Program-made: the position numbers and the translations under genes
Part shown: positions 37,517-46,951 of the stretch, piece after piece
Layout: the number at the start of each line of letters is the position of its first letter
Position numbering within the stretch: position 1 is the stretch's first letter
Origin: Tomocerus qinae
Lineage: Eukaryota; Arthropoda; Collembola; Entomobryomorpha; Tomoceridae
Direction of reading: 5' to 3'
Assembly (NCBI GenBank): GCA_020055645.1
Contig: CM034547.1
Span: forward strand, 5,518,001-5,582,000
Length of the DNA stretch: 64,000 nt
Notes under the pieces: generated by a model
Databases searched by the model: none
The model's input: only the letters and a program-made list of their open reading frames with translations
Told to the model about the DNA's origin: nothing

Positions 37517-39124
37517 TGTGCAGTGTACATAAAAGAAAACGATAAATTTAGATAGGAGCGTGTTTTATATAGGGGCAATTCACGCTTAAGCGATTACGGC
37601 ACAAACGATCTTCGTTAGGATTACCTTCATAATAATATTAGAGTTAGGGATAAATTTTGAAGGTCTGTTTGTGAATAAATAGTTGTAGGTAGATAAAAGG
37701 CAGGTCAAACAAATTGGAGTGAGTGGCTGGTTGGTATGTAGAGACATGCAGGATGAGAAAACACGCATCATCATGAGACTCATATGGAACGGAGTTAAAT
37801 TCACATTACAGTGATTATTGGTGTGAGTGAGCCAGAACAGAGTGAAAACTGACAGCCCTAGGAATTATTGCTTGTCTATATTACATCTGCTTATTTATAC
37901 ATTTCCATATGCTCCCTCCCTCCTGCCCACTCCTCGCTCTGAAATATTGCACACTCCTCTCCTTACTTTTCCATTCCTAACAACTGCTTGCTTCTTGGTT
38001 AATAAATTGCAGGGAAATGTTCAAGTGAAAGCTACGGCATTTGTTTTACGACTATTGCCCTGCCTTTTGCACTCGGACAGCACAAACTCACTTTTTGAGG
38101 AGAAAGGAAACACAGCTACTACCTTCATCCACTACTTTCACATCATCTACCGTAAATGTCTAAATAAAGTTCCATATCACATTTACTTGGCATTTTATTG
38201 AATTTTAAATATATTTTAAAAATATTTTCGACGTAATTAACTAAAACTGCATTATTAATTTATTATTTTTTGTTTTATTTAATTAATTTTTATTAATTTA
38301 AGTGAATAAAATATTATTAAAGGTTGCTCTATTATTAAAAGACGTTTTAGTTTATCAATTTTTATACTTAAGGTTGTTCTGTTATTCTGTCTTTTGTATA
38401 ATTGGAAGAGTGATAACTCGCAATGGACAAAGGGTACTAGAGAAATAAATATTCCTGCAAAAACTCATGTTGATAATTAACCTTTTTTGTCTTTGCCACT
38501 TTGTAGTCACGAATTCTAATTACTAGTCACTAGTTGAAAGATACAGTAATATGTTTTACAGGATTTACCTTCTCTTTGTTAAAAACTATAAAAGTTTCGT
38601 AGCGGGGACAGAAAAAAAGAGAACAGAGTCCTACAAAAGAGTGCGATTGTGAGAAATATGCAGATATATACATTATGCAACTCGACTATTATTAGCAAAC
38701 GCTACATTCCAGAATTTTACAAATATTCGAGGTGGGTATATCATTTAATGGGATGAGTGAACTGCAGCACAATTCCTAATTAATTCTTTGCAAAATAAGA
38801 GACAGGGAGTTTTGTACAGTTTTTAAAGTTCAGGTAATCGTTTCCAGAGTAGACGAAAACCTTCTACATCTCTCACTGTATATTTCTACTCTACGCGTCT
38901 ATTGAGTTAAGGTTAGATTTATAAAATGGCAGTTTCTTCTGTAATTTATGCACAGTAGTATCTGTTTAGTTTGTAGAGTGGTCTATATCTTATTATACGT
39001 GTGCTATATCTATAATCTTCAATAATGTCAACAGAGAGAGCTTGGTCACAAATTTTAAAAAGAGATGCTGAAAAAGTGCAAATATAGTCGCTAGTGCCCC
39101 CAGAACAAATACTGGATAGGTATC

Positions 39125-39129
39125 ATCAG
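39125..39129. repeat. Target-site duplication, left (ATCAG)
   Basis: Five bases ATCAG directly before the 5' LTR; the same five follow the 3' LTR at 54505-54509. Five-base duplications are usual for BEL/Pao integrases. Confidence 0.92.
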
Positions 39130-39715
39130 TATTATAATATGTACGTAGTCTTAAAGTATTATATGATTAAGACGTAGTCTGTAAATAGGTATCTAAAAAT
39201 ATATTTATTGCTGACTCTCAACCGCACATATGCATGTAGTAAATAAAGTTTTGTTTTCCTTATAGCTATACAACAGAATCAGTGCACTATGTATAATGTA
39301 TTTACGCTATTGTTAAGTATAAAGTATAAACTGATTTTCCTGGACTAATTTAGGTTAAATTATTTTCCTTAAACAGCCCTAAATCAATGAACTCCTTTTT
39401 ATGCTTTATTTAGACTTTTAAGTTTTAGATATTAGATGATAAATAGGTTAGTCACTAACCACTAGTTAAAACTTATTTTATGTAACACTTTTATCCATTT
39501 TACTGGAACACACATCCTGTAACTATAGTATATAAGCCTGTACTTTAATCGAAATAAATATTCTAAGTTTCACTCTTAGTTTCACCCTTCTCTACGAAGT
39601 TTTATTTTCATATACATACGTGTAAACTAGCACATTATTACTTGCTCATTTAATGGTCAGAATCTTCGGGACATTTTCATTATTCGTATATTGCAAGATT
39701 CTGCATACCTATTTA
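39130..39715 (+). repeat. 5' LTR
   Basis: 586 bp, starts TATTATAATATG and ends CATACCTATTTA. It lacks the common TG...CA ends. It carries a TATA-like tatataag at 39529-39536, with AATAAA at 39553-39558, and an earlier AATAAAG near 39241. No difference seen against 53919-54504. Confidence 0.95.
39529..39558 (+). promoter_or_regulatory. LTR TATA box and nearby poly(A) signal
   Basis: tatataag at 39529-39536 is a good core-promoter candidate, with AATAAA at 39553-39558 only ~20 bases downstream. The same pair recurs at 54318-54347 in the 3' LTR. Transcription would start around 39555-39565, making the AATAAA lie at the start of R. Assignment of U3, R and U5 is inference. Confidence 0.5.
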
Positions 39716-39717
39716 TT

Positions 39718-39735
39718 TGGCTCCCCGTGCTAACC
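39718..39735 (+). promoter_or_regulatory. Primer-binding site, probable tRNA-Asp
   Basis: TGGCTCCCCG begins two bases after the LTR. It is complementary to the 3' end of animal tRNA-Asp (…CGGGGAG-CCA) over about ten bases; the next eight do not match. The position and TGG start are those of a retroelement minus-strand primer site. Confidence 0.6.
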
Positions 39736-40485
39736 TTTGAACTCCGATTTCGTGAACCTTAAGGCCCACCATTTCCTCAGGCCCTTACAGGACTCTCCGT
39801 GACATATCCGTGCATGAACTTCTCTACGTTCTCCGGATACCGTGAGCGAGACAAGTGTTTTATACTTATTTTCAGCCGGCTTCCATATAAGTATTTCTCT
39901 CGTGTGTGTGAATGACTATTCTGCTAAAATAGTCATTTCGTCTCGCATTTTCCCAGCTGAGCCTAGTAGTGCTCACTCGATACACGACTTTTTTCAGACT
40001 GTGTTTCATAGTGGTGTGTGGCTCGCATAGCCAACTCTATTACATCGTGTCAGGCTTCTGTTCGGTTTTACAAACCTCACCGTTGCGGTCAGTGCAGTTG
40101 TTTATCTGCCACTCGCTCATTTTACTACTCGATTGTGTTTACTACTGCTATTATTGTGTCGCCTGACTCGATCCGTGCTCGATTTACATTCCGTCGATTT
40201 TCTTACGTTTTGTGCAGTCCGTGTGTGTTCATTCATCGGACTTTTGTTTCCAACCAGCGACGGTCTCACCTCTATTCACCATCTCTCTCATCGTGGATTT
40301 ATTCGCACTTGGCTTCCGAATTACTTTCCGATCCAGTGCCAACAAAAGGTCAGATTTTTTTTCTTCTATGCCCCCACTGTCCCTTTATTTTTTCGGTGGC
40401 CAGGGCTTGTCATTTTGACAATCATAGCACTTACATCCATATATGTTCTCGTGGCAGTCATAGCACTAGCTATGGTACCTAGCCA
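39736..40485 (+). other. Retroelement leader (5' UTR)
   Basis: About 750 bases, pyrimidine-rich towards the end, with several overlapping short frames (for example 40018-40482 and 40133-40489) but none with conserved protein features. It probably holds packaging and splice-donor signals, which cannot be placed by eye. Confidence 0.45.
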
Positions 40486-42924
40486 ATGAGTGACCCTCAG
40501 GATGAACAATCCCCCACATCTAGTAGAGCATACACTAGACAGCAAGGGCAGGCCCAACTCCCTGCACACTTTGACCTTACAAAAAGCCCATATACAGAAG
40601 CAAGAAATAGAAATCAACAAATTGCAAGTAGTACAGCCAGTACTAAAACAAACCCCGACGAAGAACTTATCTCTGACGACGAATTTCTGGCAAAAGCTCA
40701 GGCGCATCCAACAATCCATCCCTGATCCAAAAGGGAACTCAGCAACCAGCTCGCGAATATCTCAAGTCGACGAGGTACTACCTCCCACGCTAGATCCCAA
40801 AGCGTTCGTGGTACCACCCCCGAAGTATCAACTAGCCAGTCTCATTCGTTATCACCGCGCAGAGCGGTGCCCGCATTGCAAGGTCAAGATACACCGACCC
40901 TGCCAAAGGATACGCGCCAATCACTCTTCTCACGTGTTATCCGACCACTTTTTGGCAACAACCAAGAAGACCCAGAAGGTAGACAAACCGGTGACCGAAC
41001 CCCAAACCGGTCTCCAAACCGAAACCCCGTAGGCAATCGTCAAGGACCTTACACTCCTCCACCAAGAATGGATGGCCAACCACCTCCAAACGGACAACAA
41101 AATCTACCCCCAGGGGATCAGAACGGAGGAGGTGACGATGGAGACCAAAATGGAAATAACAGAAGACGTCACAATGATAGATCTAGGGAAAGTACCCCCC
41201 AGTCCCGAGACGACGATGAAGGCCAAAGAGCCCGTAGACGGATAATATTCGCTAACATGGAAGATCATCTAGATAATCACGCGGCCATAGCTGCCGCTTT
41301 AGACAAAATAGACCAGGCTATTGAAGATCATGAAGAAAACCGAAGACAATTGATCGAAATAGACATAGAAATTTATCTAGAGGAACTAAAACAATTGAAA
41401 ACAGATCTGGACAAACAACAGAAAAATTGTTTTAAAATATATGATAACGAACTTCACGAAGGAGAAGAAACGACTCCCCAAGAAAGAGCAGTGGCATATT
41501 ACAATCCATTAGAATCCAATTATCATAGAATATTACGAAAGTTAATGGCATTAGAAAAGGTTATCTGTCCTAGTAAAACCGTTGCCAACTCGAGTTCAGT
41601 GAACAAACTGAAAATTCCTAAATTTAGTCTGCCAAGGTTTTCAGGCAAACCAGAGCATTGGTCAGCATTCAAGGATAACTTTGAGACAGTAGTTATCAAA
41701 GAACCAGCATATTCCCCAGCCCAAAAACTTAGGCTACTTAACGATGCATTAAAGGACGGTAGTAGAAAACACATTAACAGCGATTTAAAAGTTAATGACC
41801 AAAATTGGGAGACTGCATGGAAGAGGCTAACCTCACGCTATGACACACCAAGAGAAATGGCTCATGCAGCCCTGAAACCCATTCTAGATCTACCTACACT
41901 CATGATTCAAACTGAAGATGGCATTAATAGACTCGTTGACATTGCACGAGCATCAGAGGCCCATCTTAAGGAGATTAATACTCAAGTTCCATTATATCAT
42001 GTATTCTACATACATTTTATATTAGGAAGATTGGACAGTAAAACCGCAAAAGCATTCAATGATTCCATTAAAAATGACGATATTCCCACGTTTGAACAAT
42101 GCTTAGAATTCTTGTCCAAAAAAGCGAAGGCCATAGGCCTCAACACCCAGATACGTAATACCTGTAAACAATCAGGGGATAAACCGAAGGAATTACGTTT
42201 TCATCATAAGTCCAGAAAAGGACCACGGATTATGGTAGCGACTCAGGATACTGAAGGAGAAACTACCGATAACTACTCTGATAGCGAAACCTCAGGCACC
42301 AGCGCTACTAGCATATGTAGTGTTGCCAGCGGCACTAAGAAAAAGAGACAATCAAGACGGAAGAGTGAAAGAAAAAAATCCGTCAACTTCGCTGGAAAAC
42401 CTCCGCCACGATTCCATAAGAAGGGTCAGAACAGAAGTCCCTCGCCAGGGCATAGTAAATTTGGACCTTCCAGATTTAAAAATGATAATCAAAGCCAGTT
42501 TCCTCGCAAGGACAGTCACGATAACAGCTGTTCCTTATGTCATAAGAAAGACCACAGGGTCACAGCCTGTCCCAAGTATCAAGCCATGTCTGTGAAAGAA
42601 AGAATCAATTGGATCAAGACCAATCGCAAATGCTTTAACTGCGTTGGAAATCATCGGGTTAGCAATTGCACTAGCAAGTTTTCATGTATGACTTGTAGAA
42701 AACGACATCATACGTCGACACATCTAGAACCCGAATCACCCAGATCGAGTAGCCCACATAGAAAAGGGCAACAGATGCCAGTCCTTAATCACTCAAGGAT
42801 CCTTCTTGATGAACAAGAAGAAGAAATAGGATTGCTACCCACAGCAATTGTTAATCTCCAAAATAACGGCAAAACTCGCCGAGTCCGCTGTCTCCTCGAT
42901 TGTGGAGCACAGAATTCTTTATAA
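40486..42924 (+). CDS. gag: gag (nucleocapsid/capsid), interrupted by one TGA
   Basis: Structural polyprotein of the retroelement that forms the particle and binds RNA. The ATG at 40486 opens a frame that runs to 42924 except for a single TGA at 40723-40725. Protein-like composition continues in the same frame on both sides (DDEFLAKAQAHPTIHP before, SKRELSNQLANISS after). The N-part is Pro/Gly/Asp-rich. A DUF1759-type region follows (FSLPRFSGKPEHWSAFKDNF at ~41625-41690, then ..NW..AW..L..RYD at ~41800). Two zinc knuckles typical of BEL/Pao lie at ~42528-42710 (CSLCHKKDHRVTAC, CFNCVGNHRVSNC, CMTCRKRHH). The frame then enters the protease and stops after LLDCGAQNSL. Either TGA is read through or this copy needs gag from elsewhere. 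An alternative ATG frame at 40490-41032 lacks gag character. Confidence 0.88.
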
Positions 42925-43547
42925 CAGAAAAAATGGCAAAACAACTTCAACTAGAAGGATTTGGTGAAACCAAAAGATTTACAGTCGCCGGAGGGAAAAC
43001 GATTCCCTCACTCGGAAAAACGATGTTTTGGATTCAATCTATAGTCCATCCAACCAATTCATACCGAGTTATCGCTTATATTTTGCCAGATATCACTTCA
43101 CCCTTGCCCAATCAATCATTCGACAAGAAAGAATTATTTCATTTAGAAGGCTTACCACTAGCTGACCCTACTTTTAACGAAACTCGACCAATAGAAGTGT
43201 TGCTTGGGTCAGCAATCTATGATAAAGTCATGGAAGCTAAGAAAATCACTGGATTGAGCGGCACACCTAGTGCTTACCGAACTACGCTTGGATACGTAGT
43301 TCTAGGGGAAACAAAAGATGAAACCACTAAACTTTGTTGCACCGCAATAAAAAGGAAGGATATAGTTCCCATTCCGATGGCTCCATTCAACATGGAAACG
43401 TTTTGGCAAATTGAGCAATTACCCACAAAACTTCCCATGACTGAAACAGAAAAATTTTGCGAAGAGCATTATGTCAAAAATACGGTTCGGTTACCTAATG
43501 GCTCATACCAGATAAGATGGCCATTTATTGACAGTACCGAAAATTAG
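42900..43547 (+). CDS. pol: pol segment 1: aspartic protease (A17-like) and start of RT region
   Basis: Retropepsin-like domain that matures the polyprotein. The catalytic motif is at the very end of the gag frame (LLDCGAQNS, 42889-42915); continuity resumes one frame back with ITEKMAKQLQLEGFG. The catalytic triplet is DCG, where DSG or DTG is more usual. The later part (RPIEVLLGSAIYD, TTLGYVVLGETKD) is the conserved BEL/Pao protease-RT connector. The segment ends RWPFIDSTEN before a stop. There is no genuine ATG at its start; it should be made as part of a gag-pol fusion. Confidence 0.85.
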   Translation: MWSTEFFITEKMAKQLQLEGFGETKRFTVAGGKTIPSLGKTMFWIQSIVHPTNSYRVIAYILPDITSPLPNQSFDKKELFHLEGLPLADPTFNETRPIEVLLGSAIYDKVMEAKKITGLSGTPSAYRTTLGYVVLGETKDETTKLCCTAIKRKDIVPIPMAPFNMETFWQIEQLPTKLPMTETEKFCEEHYVKNTVRLPNGSYQIRWPFIDSTEN

Positions 43548-44505
43548 AAATTCGGAAGCAGCAGCCATACGAAGATGGCTGAGCACAGAATCCAGATTGA
43601 AAAAATTTCCAAATTTACAACAAGAATACAATGACCAACTTGAAGACTACCTAAAGGCAGGTCAAATGGAACCAGTTCATTTGGCAGACGAGAATCCATT
43701 TGGAAGACCTCACCATTACTACATTCCGCACCATGCAGTCTTCAAACCAGATTCTACTACGACCAAGGTTCGTATTGTATTCGATGCATCCGCAAAAACG
43801 TCATCTGGAGTTTCCTTGAACGACATATTAGCCCCTGGACCTACTATACAACCGGATTTATTTGATCAACTGCTTTACTTCCGGTTGAGACCAATTGCCG
43901 TAGTGGCTGACATTGCAAAAATGTACCGACAAATAAGAGTACATCCGGAAGAACAAGATTTTGCCAGGATAATTTGGCGAAAACATCCAAGCGAACAATT
44001 ACAACACTTCAAAATGAACACAATACCCTTTGGATTTTCACCTGCACCATTTTTAGCCTGCAGAACATTACGTCAGCTCGCTGAAGATGAAGGCTCCAAG
44101 TTTCCGTTAGCTGCACAAGCAGTAAAAGCACACTTTTATGTTGATGATTTTATGAGTTCTTATTGTGATTTGGCCACCGCCAATCAAGCCAAGGACGAAT
44201 TGATACAAATGATGGCCACTGCAAACTTCGAGCTACGCAAATGGAGCAGTAATTCGAAACAACTTCTCAAGACATTACCACTCCACTTAAGAGAATCGTC
44301 TGAAAACCCAATGAAAATTGATAACACAGCCACCGTGAAAACATTAGGTTTAAAATGGCTGCCCTCGACCGATCGATTTATGTTTACGGTTAATTTTGAT
44401 CCATCCAAGGCCCACACCAAAAGAACGATACTGTCTGATATTTCTAAGGTCTTCGACCCCTTAGGCCTGTTAGCTCCTGTCATAACCAAGGCGAGAAGGT
44501 TTTGA
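43528..44505 (+). CDS. pol: pol segment 2: reverse transcriptase
   Basis: RNA-directed DNA polymerase core. It begins in the third frame segment with NSEAAAIRRWLSTESRL, then GRPHHYYIPHHAVFKP and RIVFDASAKTSSGVSLND, the BEL/Pao fingers and palm. The catalytic HFYVDDFMSS lies at about 44130-44160, and LADI/VADIAKMYRQIRVHPEEQ holds the first catalytic aspartate. It ends FDPLGLLAPVITKARRF at a TGA, while the connection continues one base back as VLMQTIW. No internal stop is seen in the palm. Confidence 0.92.
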   Translation: MTVPKIRNSEAAAIRRWLSTESRLKKFPNLQQEYNDQLEDYLKAGQMEPVHLADENPFGRPHHYYIPHHAVFKPDSTTTKVRIVFDASAKTSSGVSLNDILAPGPTIQPDLFDQLLYFRLRPIAVVADIAKMYRQIRVHPEEQDFARIIWRKHPSEQLQHFKMNTIPFGFSPAPFLACRTLRQLAEDEGSKFPLAAQAVKAHFYVDDFMSSYCDLATANQAKDELIQMMATANFELRKWSSNSKQLLKTLPLHLRESSENPMKIDNTATVKTLGLKWLPSTDRFMFTVNFDPSKAHTKRTILSDISKVFDPLGLLAPVITKARRF

Positions 44506-46682
44506 TGCAAACCATTTGGACTCAGAATGTTGAATGGGACCAAGTTATCCCAGAACCAATCCTAACAAATTGGTTACATTACGCCAAAAATCTACAACAA
44601 TTAGAAAAGATTCGTATTCCCAGATGTTTACAGTATAACAAATCTTTCACCTGGGAACTCCATGGATTCTGCGATGCCAGCCAATTGGCATATGGAGCTG
44701 TTATCTATTTACGAGGACGAAAGGGCGATAAGGTGGACATAAATCTTGTTGCCGCCAAGACCAGAGTTGCTCCTATTAAAACAGTGACGATTCCACGATT
44801 AGAATTACAAGGAGCTGTTCTACTAGCAAATTTGGCTGATCATATTAAAAAGCTGTGGAACATACAATATGCCGCAATCCACTTATGGTGTGACAGTACG
44901 ATTGTACTTAATTGGATCCATTCAGAACCTACTCGATGGAAAATTTACGTTGCTAATCGCATCACCCAAATTCATGAACTCACGAATAAAGATCAATGGC
45001 ACCATATCTCCTCGGAAGATAATCCAAGTGACTGTGCATCCAGGGGACTGGATCCCGAAGAACTGCGAAACCACCCACTATGGTGGCATGGACCCAAATG
45101 GCTTTCAGAACCAAAATATCCAGTACCTACGTTCAATCCAACAACTTGTAGCAACGAATTTGATAAGATTGAAGAAAAGAAAAATCTAATATGTGCCATA
45201 TCGCCTCGAGATGAAAATATTGTACTACAAGGTCTATCCAAATTCTCATCATGGAAAAAGGCCATTCGAGTCATGGCCTACATTCTCCGCTTTACACATT
45301 GTACATATGTTGGAAAATCAGTGATTATCGGGCCTTTAGAATTGGATTCAGCTGAAAGGAACATAGCTGGACTAATCCAAGCAAGCATATACCCTGACCT
45401 AGGTATCAAGGTTCATAATCAGAAACATCACCCATTCAAAAATTTGGACCTGTTTAAAGATGAAGAAGGCATTTTTCGAATAGGGGGAAGGCTAGAAAAT
45501 GCCCCCCTCCCGTTTGCAACAAAACACCCGATATTACTACCAGGAAACCATCCATTGGCAAGAGCAATGATTCTTCACACTCACGTCATTCTAGCTCATG
45601 CAGGAAAACAAACAATAAACGGACATATTCGTCAACGTTACTGGATCCCGAATGCAACAAAAACTATCAAGAGTGTCATTAACAAATGTTTAACATGTTT
45701 CCGATACAAGGCCAGACCAGAAACCCAATTAATGGGACAGCTTCCTCCTGCCAGATTCAGTGATATTCGCCCATTTCTACACTGTGGTGTGGATTTGGCC
45801 GGACCATTCCTACTTCGGAACCTCACAGGCCGTGGAGGCCCCTTCAAGGTGTGGCTAACTCTCTTTATCTGTATGAGCTCGAGGGCCATACATTTGGAAA
45901 TCGTATCTTCAATGTCAATTGATGGGTTTCTATTGGCATTTCGACGTTTCATTTCTCGAAGAGGACGGCCCTCTCATATGTATTCAGATAACGGTACCAA
46001 CTTTGTTGGAGCAAGTAATCGAATGGACGACTTTCACGAACAAATGAAAACAGCCATACAAACAAGGAACAAGATACTACCAGATATTGAATTCGAGAAA
46101 ATTATATGGCAATTCAATCCACCAGCAGCACCCCATAAAGGCGGGTCCTGGGAGGCTGCAGTAAAATTGGTCAAAAATCATCTGAAAAAATTGATCGATA
46201 ATGACATTTACAAATACACCTGGGAAGAATTTGAGACTATAACCACATTTGTTGAAGCAGTAGTCAATTCTCGCCCATTAACAGCAATATCTGAAGATCC
46301 AAGGGATTTAGACGTATTGACACCAGGACATTTTCTTATTGGCCACACTCTCACCATGAACCCAGAACATGACGTCACTCATTTAAAGGAGAATCGTTTG
46401 GATAAATATCAACGAATTATGCGTCGACATCAAGAAATCTGGAAAAGATGGGAAAAGGAATACATATTATCCTTACAGAAAAGGCAGAAATGGATGTCAA
46501 AACAAGTAAATTTAAAAACGGGAGATTTGGTCTTAGTAATGGAAGACAACCAACCGCCACTTCAGTGGCGCACCGGCAGAATAAAAGCAGTACATCCTGC
46601 AAAGGACGGTCTTATTCGAGTTACTACGGTAGAAACTCAAAGCACGTATGACGAAAAAGAGGTAAATTTCAGAAAACGGTGA
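44502..46682 (+). CDS. pol: pol segment 3: RNase H and integrase
   Basis: A 726-residue frame. RNase H signatures are HGFCDASQLAYGAVIYLRG, RLELQGAVLLANLADHIKK, LWCDSTIVLNWIHSEP and HISSEDNPSDCASRGL. The integrase zinc domain reads H-x3-H...C-x2-C (HVILAHAGKQ...CLTCFRYKA, ~45580-45710). The core catalytic acids are in HCGVDLAGPF, MYSDNGTNFVGAS and HKGGSWEAAVK, a D,D35E set. The C-terminal domain includes TPGHFLIGHTL and DLVLVMEDNQPPLQWRTGRI. All catalytic residues are present. The frame ends early at FRKR; the expected C-terminus continues one frame back. Confidence 0.95.
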   Translation: MMQTIWTQNVEWDQVIPEPILTNWLHYAKNLQQLEKIRIPRCLQYNKSFTWELHGFCDASQLAYGAVIYLRGRKGDKVDINLVAAKTRVAPIKTVTIPRLELQGAVLLANLADHIKKLWNIQYAAIHLWCDSTIVLNWIHSEPTRWKIYVANRITQIHELTNKDQWHHISSEDNPSDCASRGLDPEELRNHPLWWHGPKWLSEPKYPVPTFNPTTCSNEFDKIEEKKNLICAISPRDENIVLQGLSKFSSWKKAIRVMAYILRFTHCTYVGKSVIIGPLELDSAERNIAGLIQASIYPDLGIKVHNQKHHPFKNLDLFKDEEGIFRIGGRLENAPLPFATKHPILLPGNHPLARAMILHTHVILAHAGKQTINGHIRQRYWIPNATKTIKSVINKCLTCFRYKARPETQLMGQLPPARFSDIRPFLHCGVDLAGPFLLRNLTGRGGPFKVWLTLFICMSSRAIHLEIVSSMSIDGFLLAFRRFISRRGRPSHMYSDNGTNFVGASNRMDDFHEQMKTAIQTRNKILPDIEFEKIIWQFNPPAAPHKGGSWEAAVKLVKNHLKKLIDNDIYKYTWEEFETITTFVEAVVNSRPLTAISEDPRDLDVLTPGHFLIGHTLTMNPEHDVTHLKENRLDKYQRIMRRHQEIWKRWEKEYILSLQKRQKWMSKQVNLKTGDLVLVMEDNQPPLQWRTGRIKAVHPAKDGLIRVTTVETQSTYDEKEVNFRKR

Positions 46683-46951
46683 AGGAATTTCTAAGACCAA
46701 TTTCCAAATTAGCAAAACTGCCGGATTCAGACGAAGATGATTTCGATTGTCCAATACTACCACATGAATTGGAAAACAAACCAACAGCCACAGGCTCAAG
46801 GATTACACATATAGCCCATGAAAAAGGATACTACGAAATGCCAAAAACTATATCTAAATCAATGCCTGAAATCATCAGCATGGCCATGGATTTATACCGC
46901 TGTGGTCATGGTCTTAGCAAACATTCAACAAACGTCGGCCACAGAAACTAA
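46679..46951 (+). CDS. pol: pol C-terminal tail in the -1 frame
   Basis: About 90 codons starting after an AGAAAACGG run. The motif FLRPISKLAKLPDSDEDD matches the R-P-(I/V)-x-K-L-x-x-L-P end of BEL/Pao polyproteins, so this is pol continued after a -1 step, not a separate gene. It has no ATG of its own at the start. It overlaps the start of the GPCR frame by some 130 bases. Confidence 0.7.
   Translation: MKEFLRPISKLAKLPDSDEDDFDCPILPHELENKPTATGSRITHIAHEKGYYEMPKTISKSMPEIISMAMDLYRCGHGLSKHSTNVGHRN

Larger units (their letters stand above)
30218..39124. other. Gene-poor spacer with MITEs
   Basis: About 8.9 kb of AT-rich DNA. Short frames (31384-31753, 34304-34528, 36173-36517, 37827-38201) have no domain, signal peptide or exon-like context. 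Only the family A and B MITEs listed separately stand out, with a partial family A right end near 37440-37516. Confidence 0.5.

Noticed and set aside
40018-40489. Overlapping frames in the retroelement leader
   Set aside because: Pyrimidine-rich leader gives long open frames by chance; no conserved features and it ends just before the gag ATG.
40490-41032. 180-codon frame overlapping the start of gag
   Set aside because: The alternative frame from 40486 keeps gag-like composition before and after one TGA and leads directly into DUF1759, so it is the true gag frame.
46448-46651. Alternative frames inside integrase
   Set aside because: Shadows of the integrase C-terminal domain.
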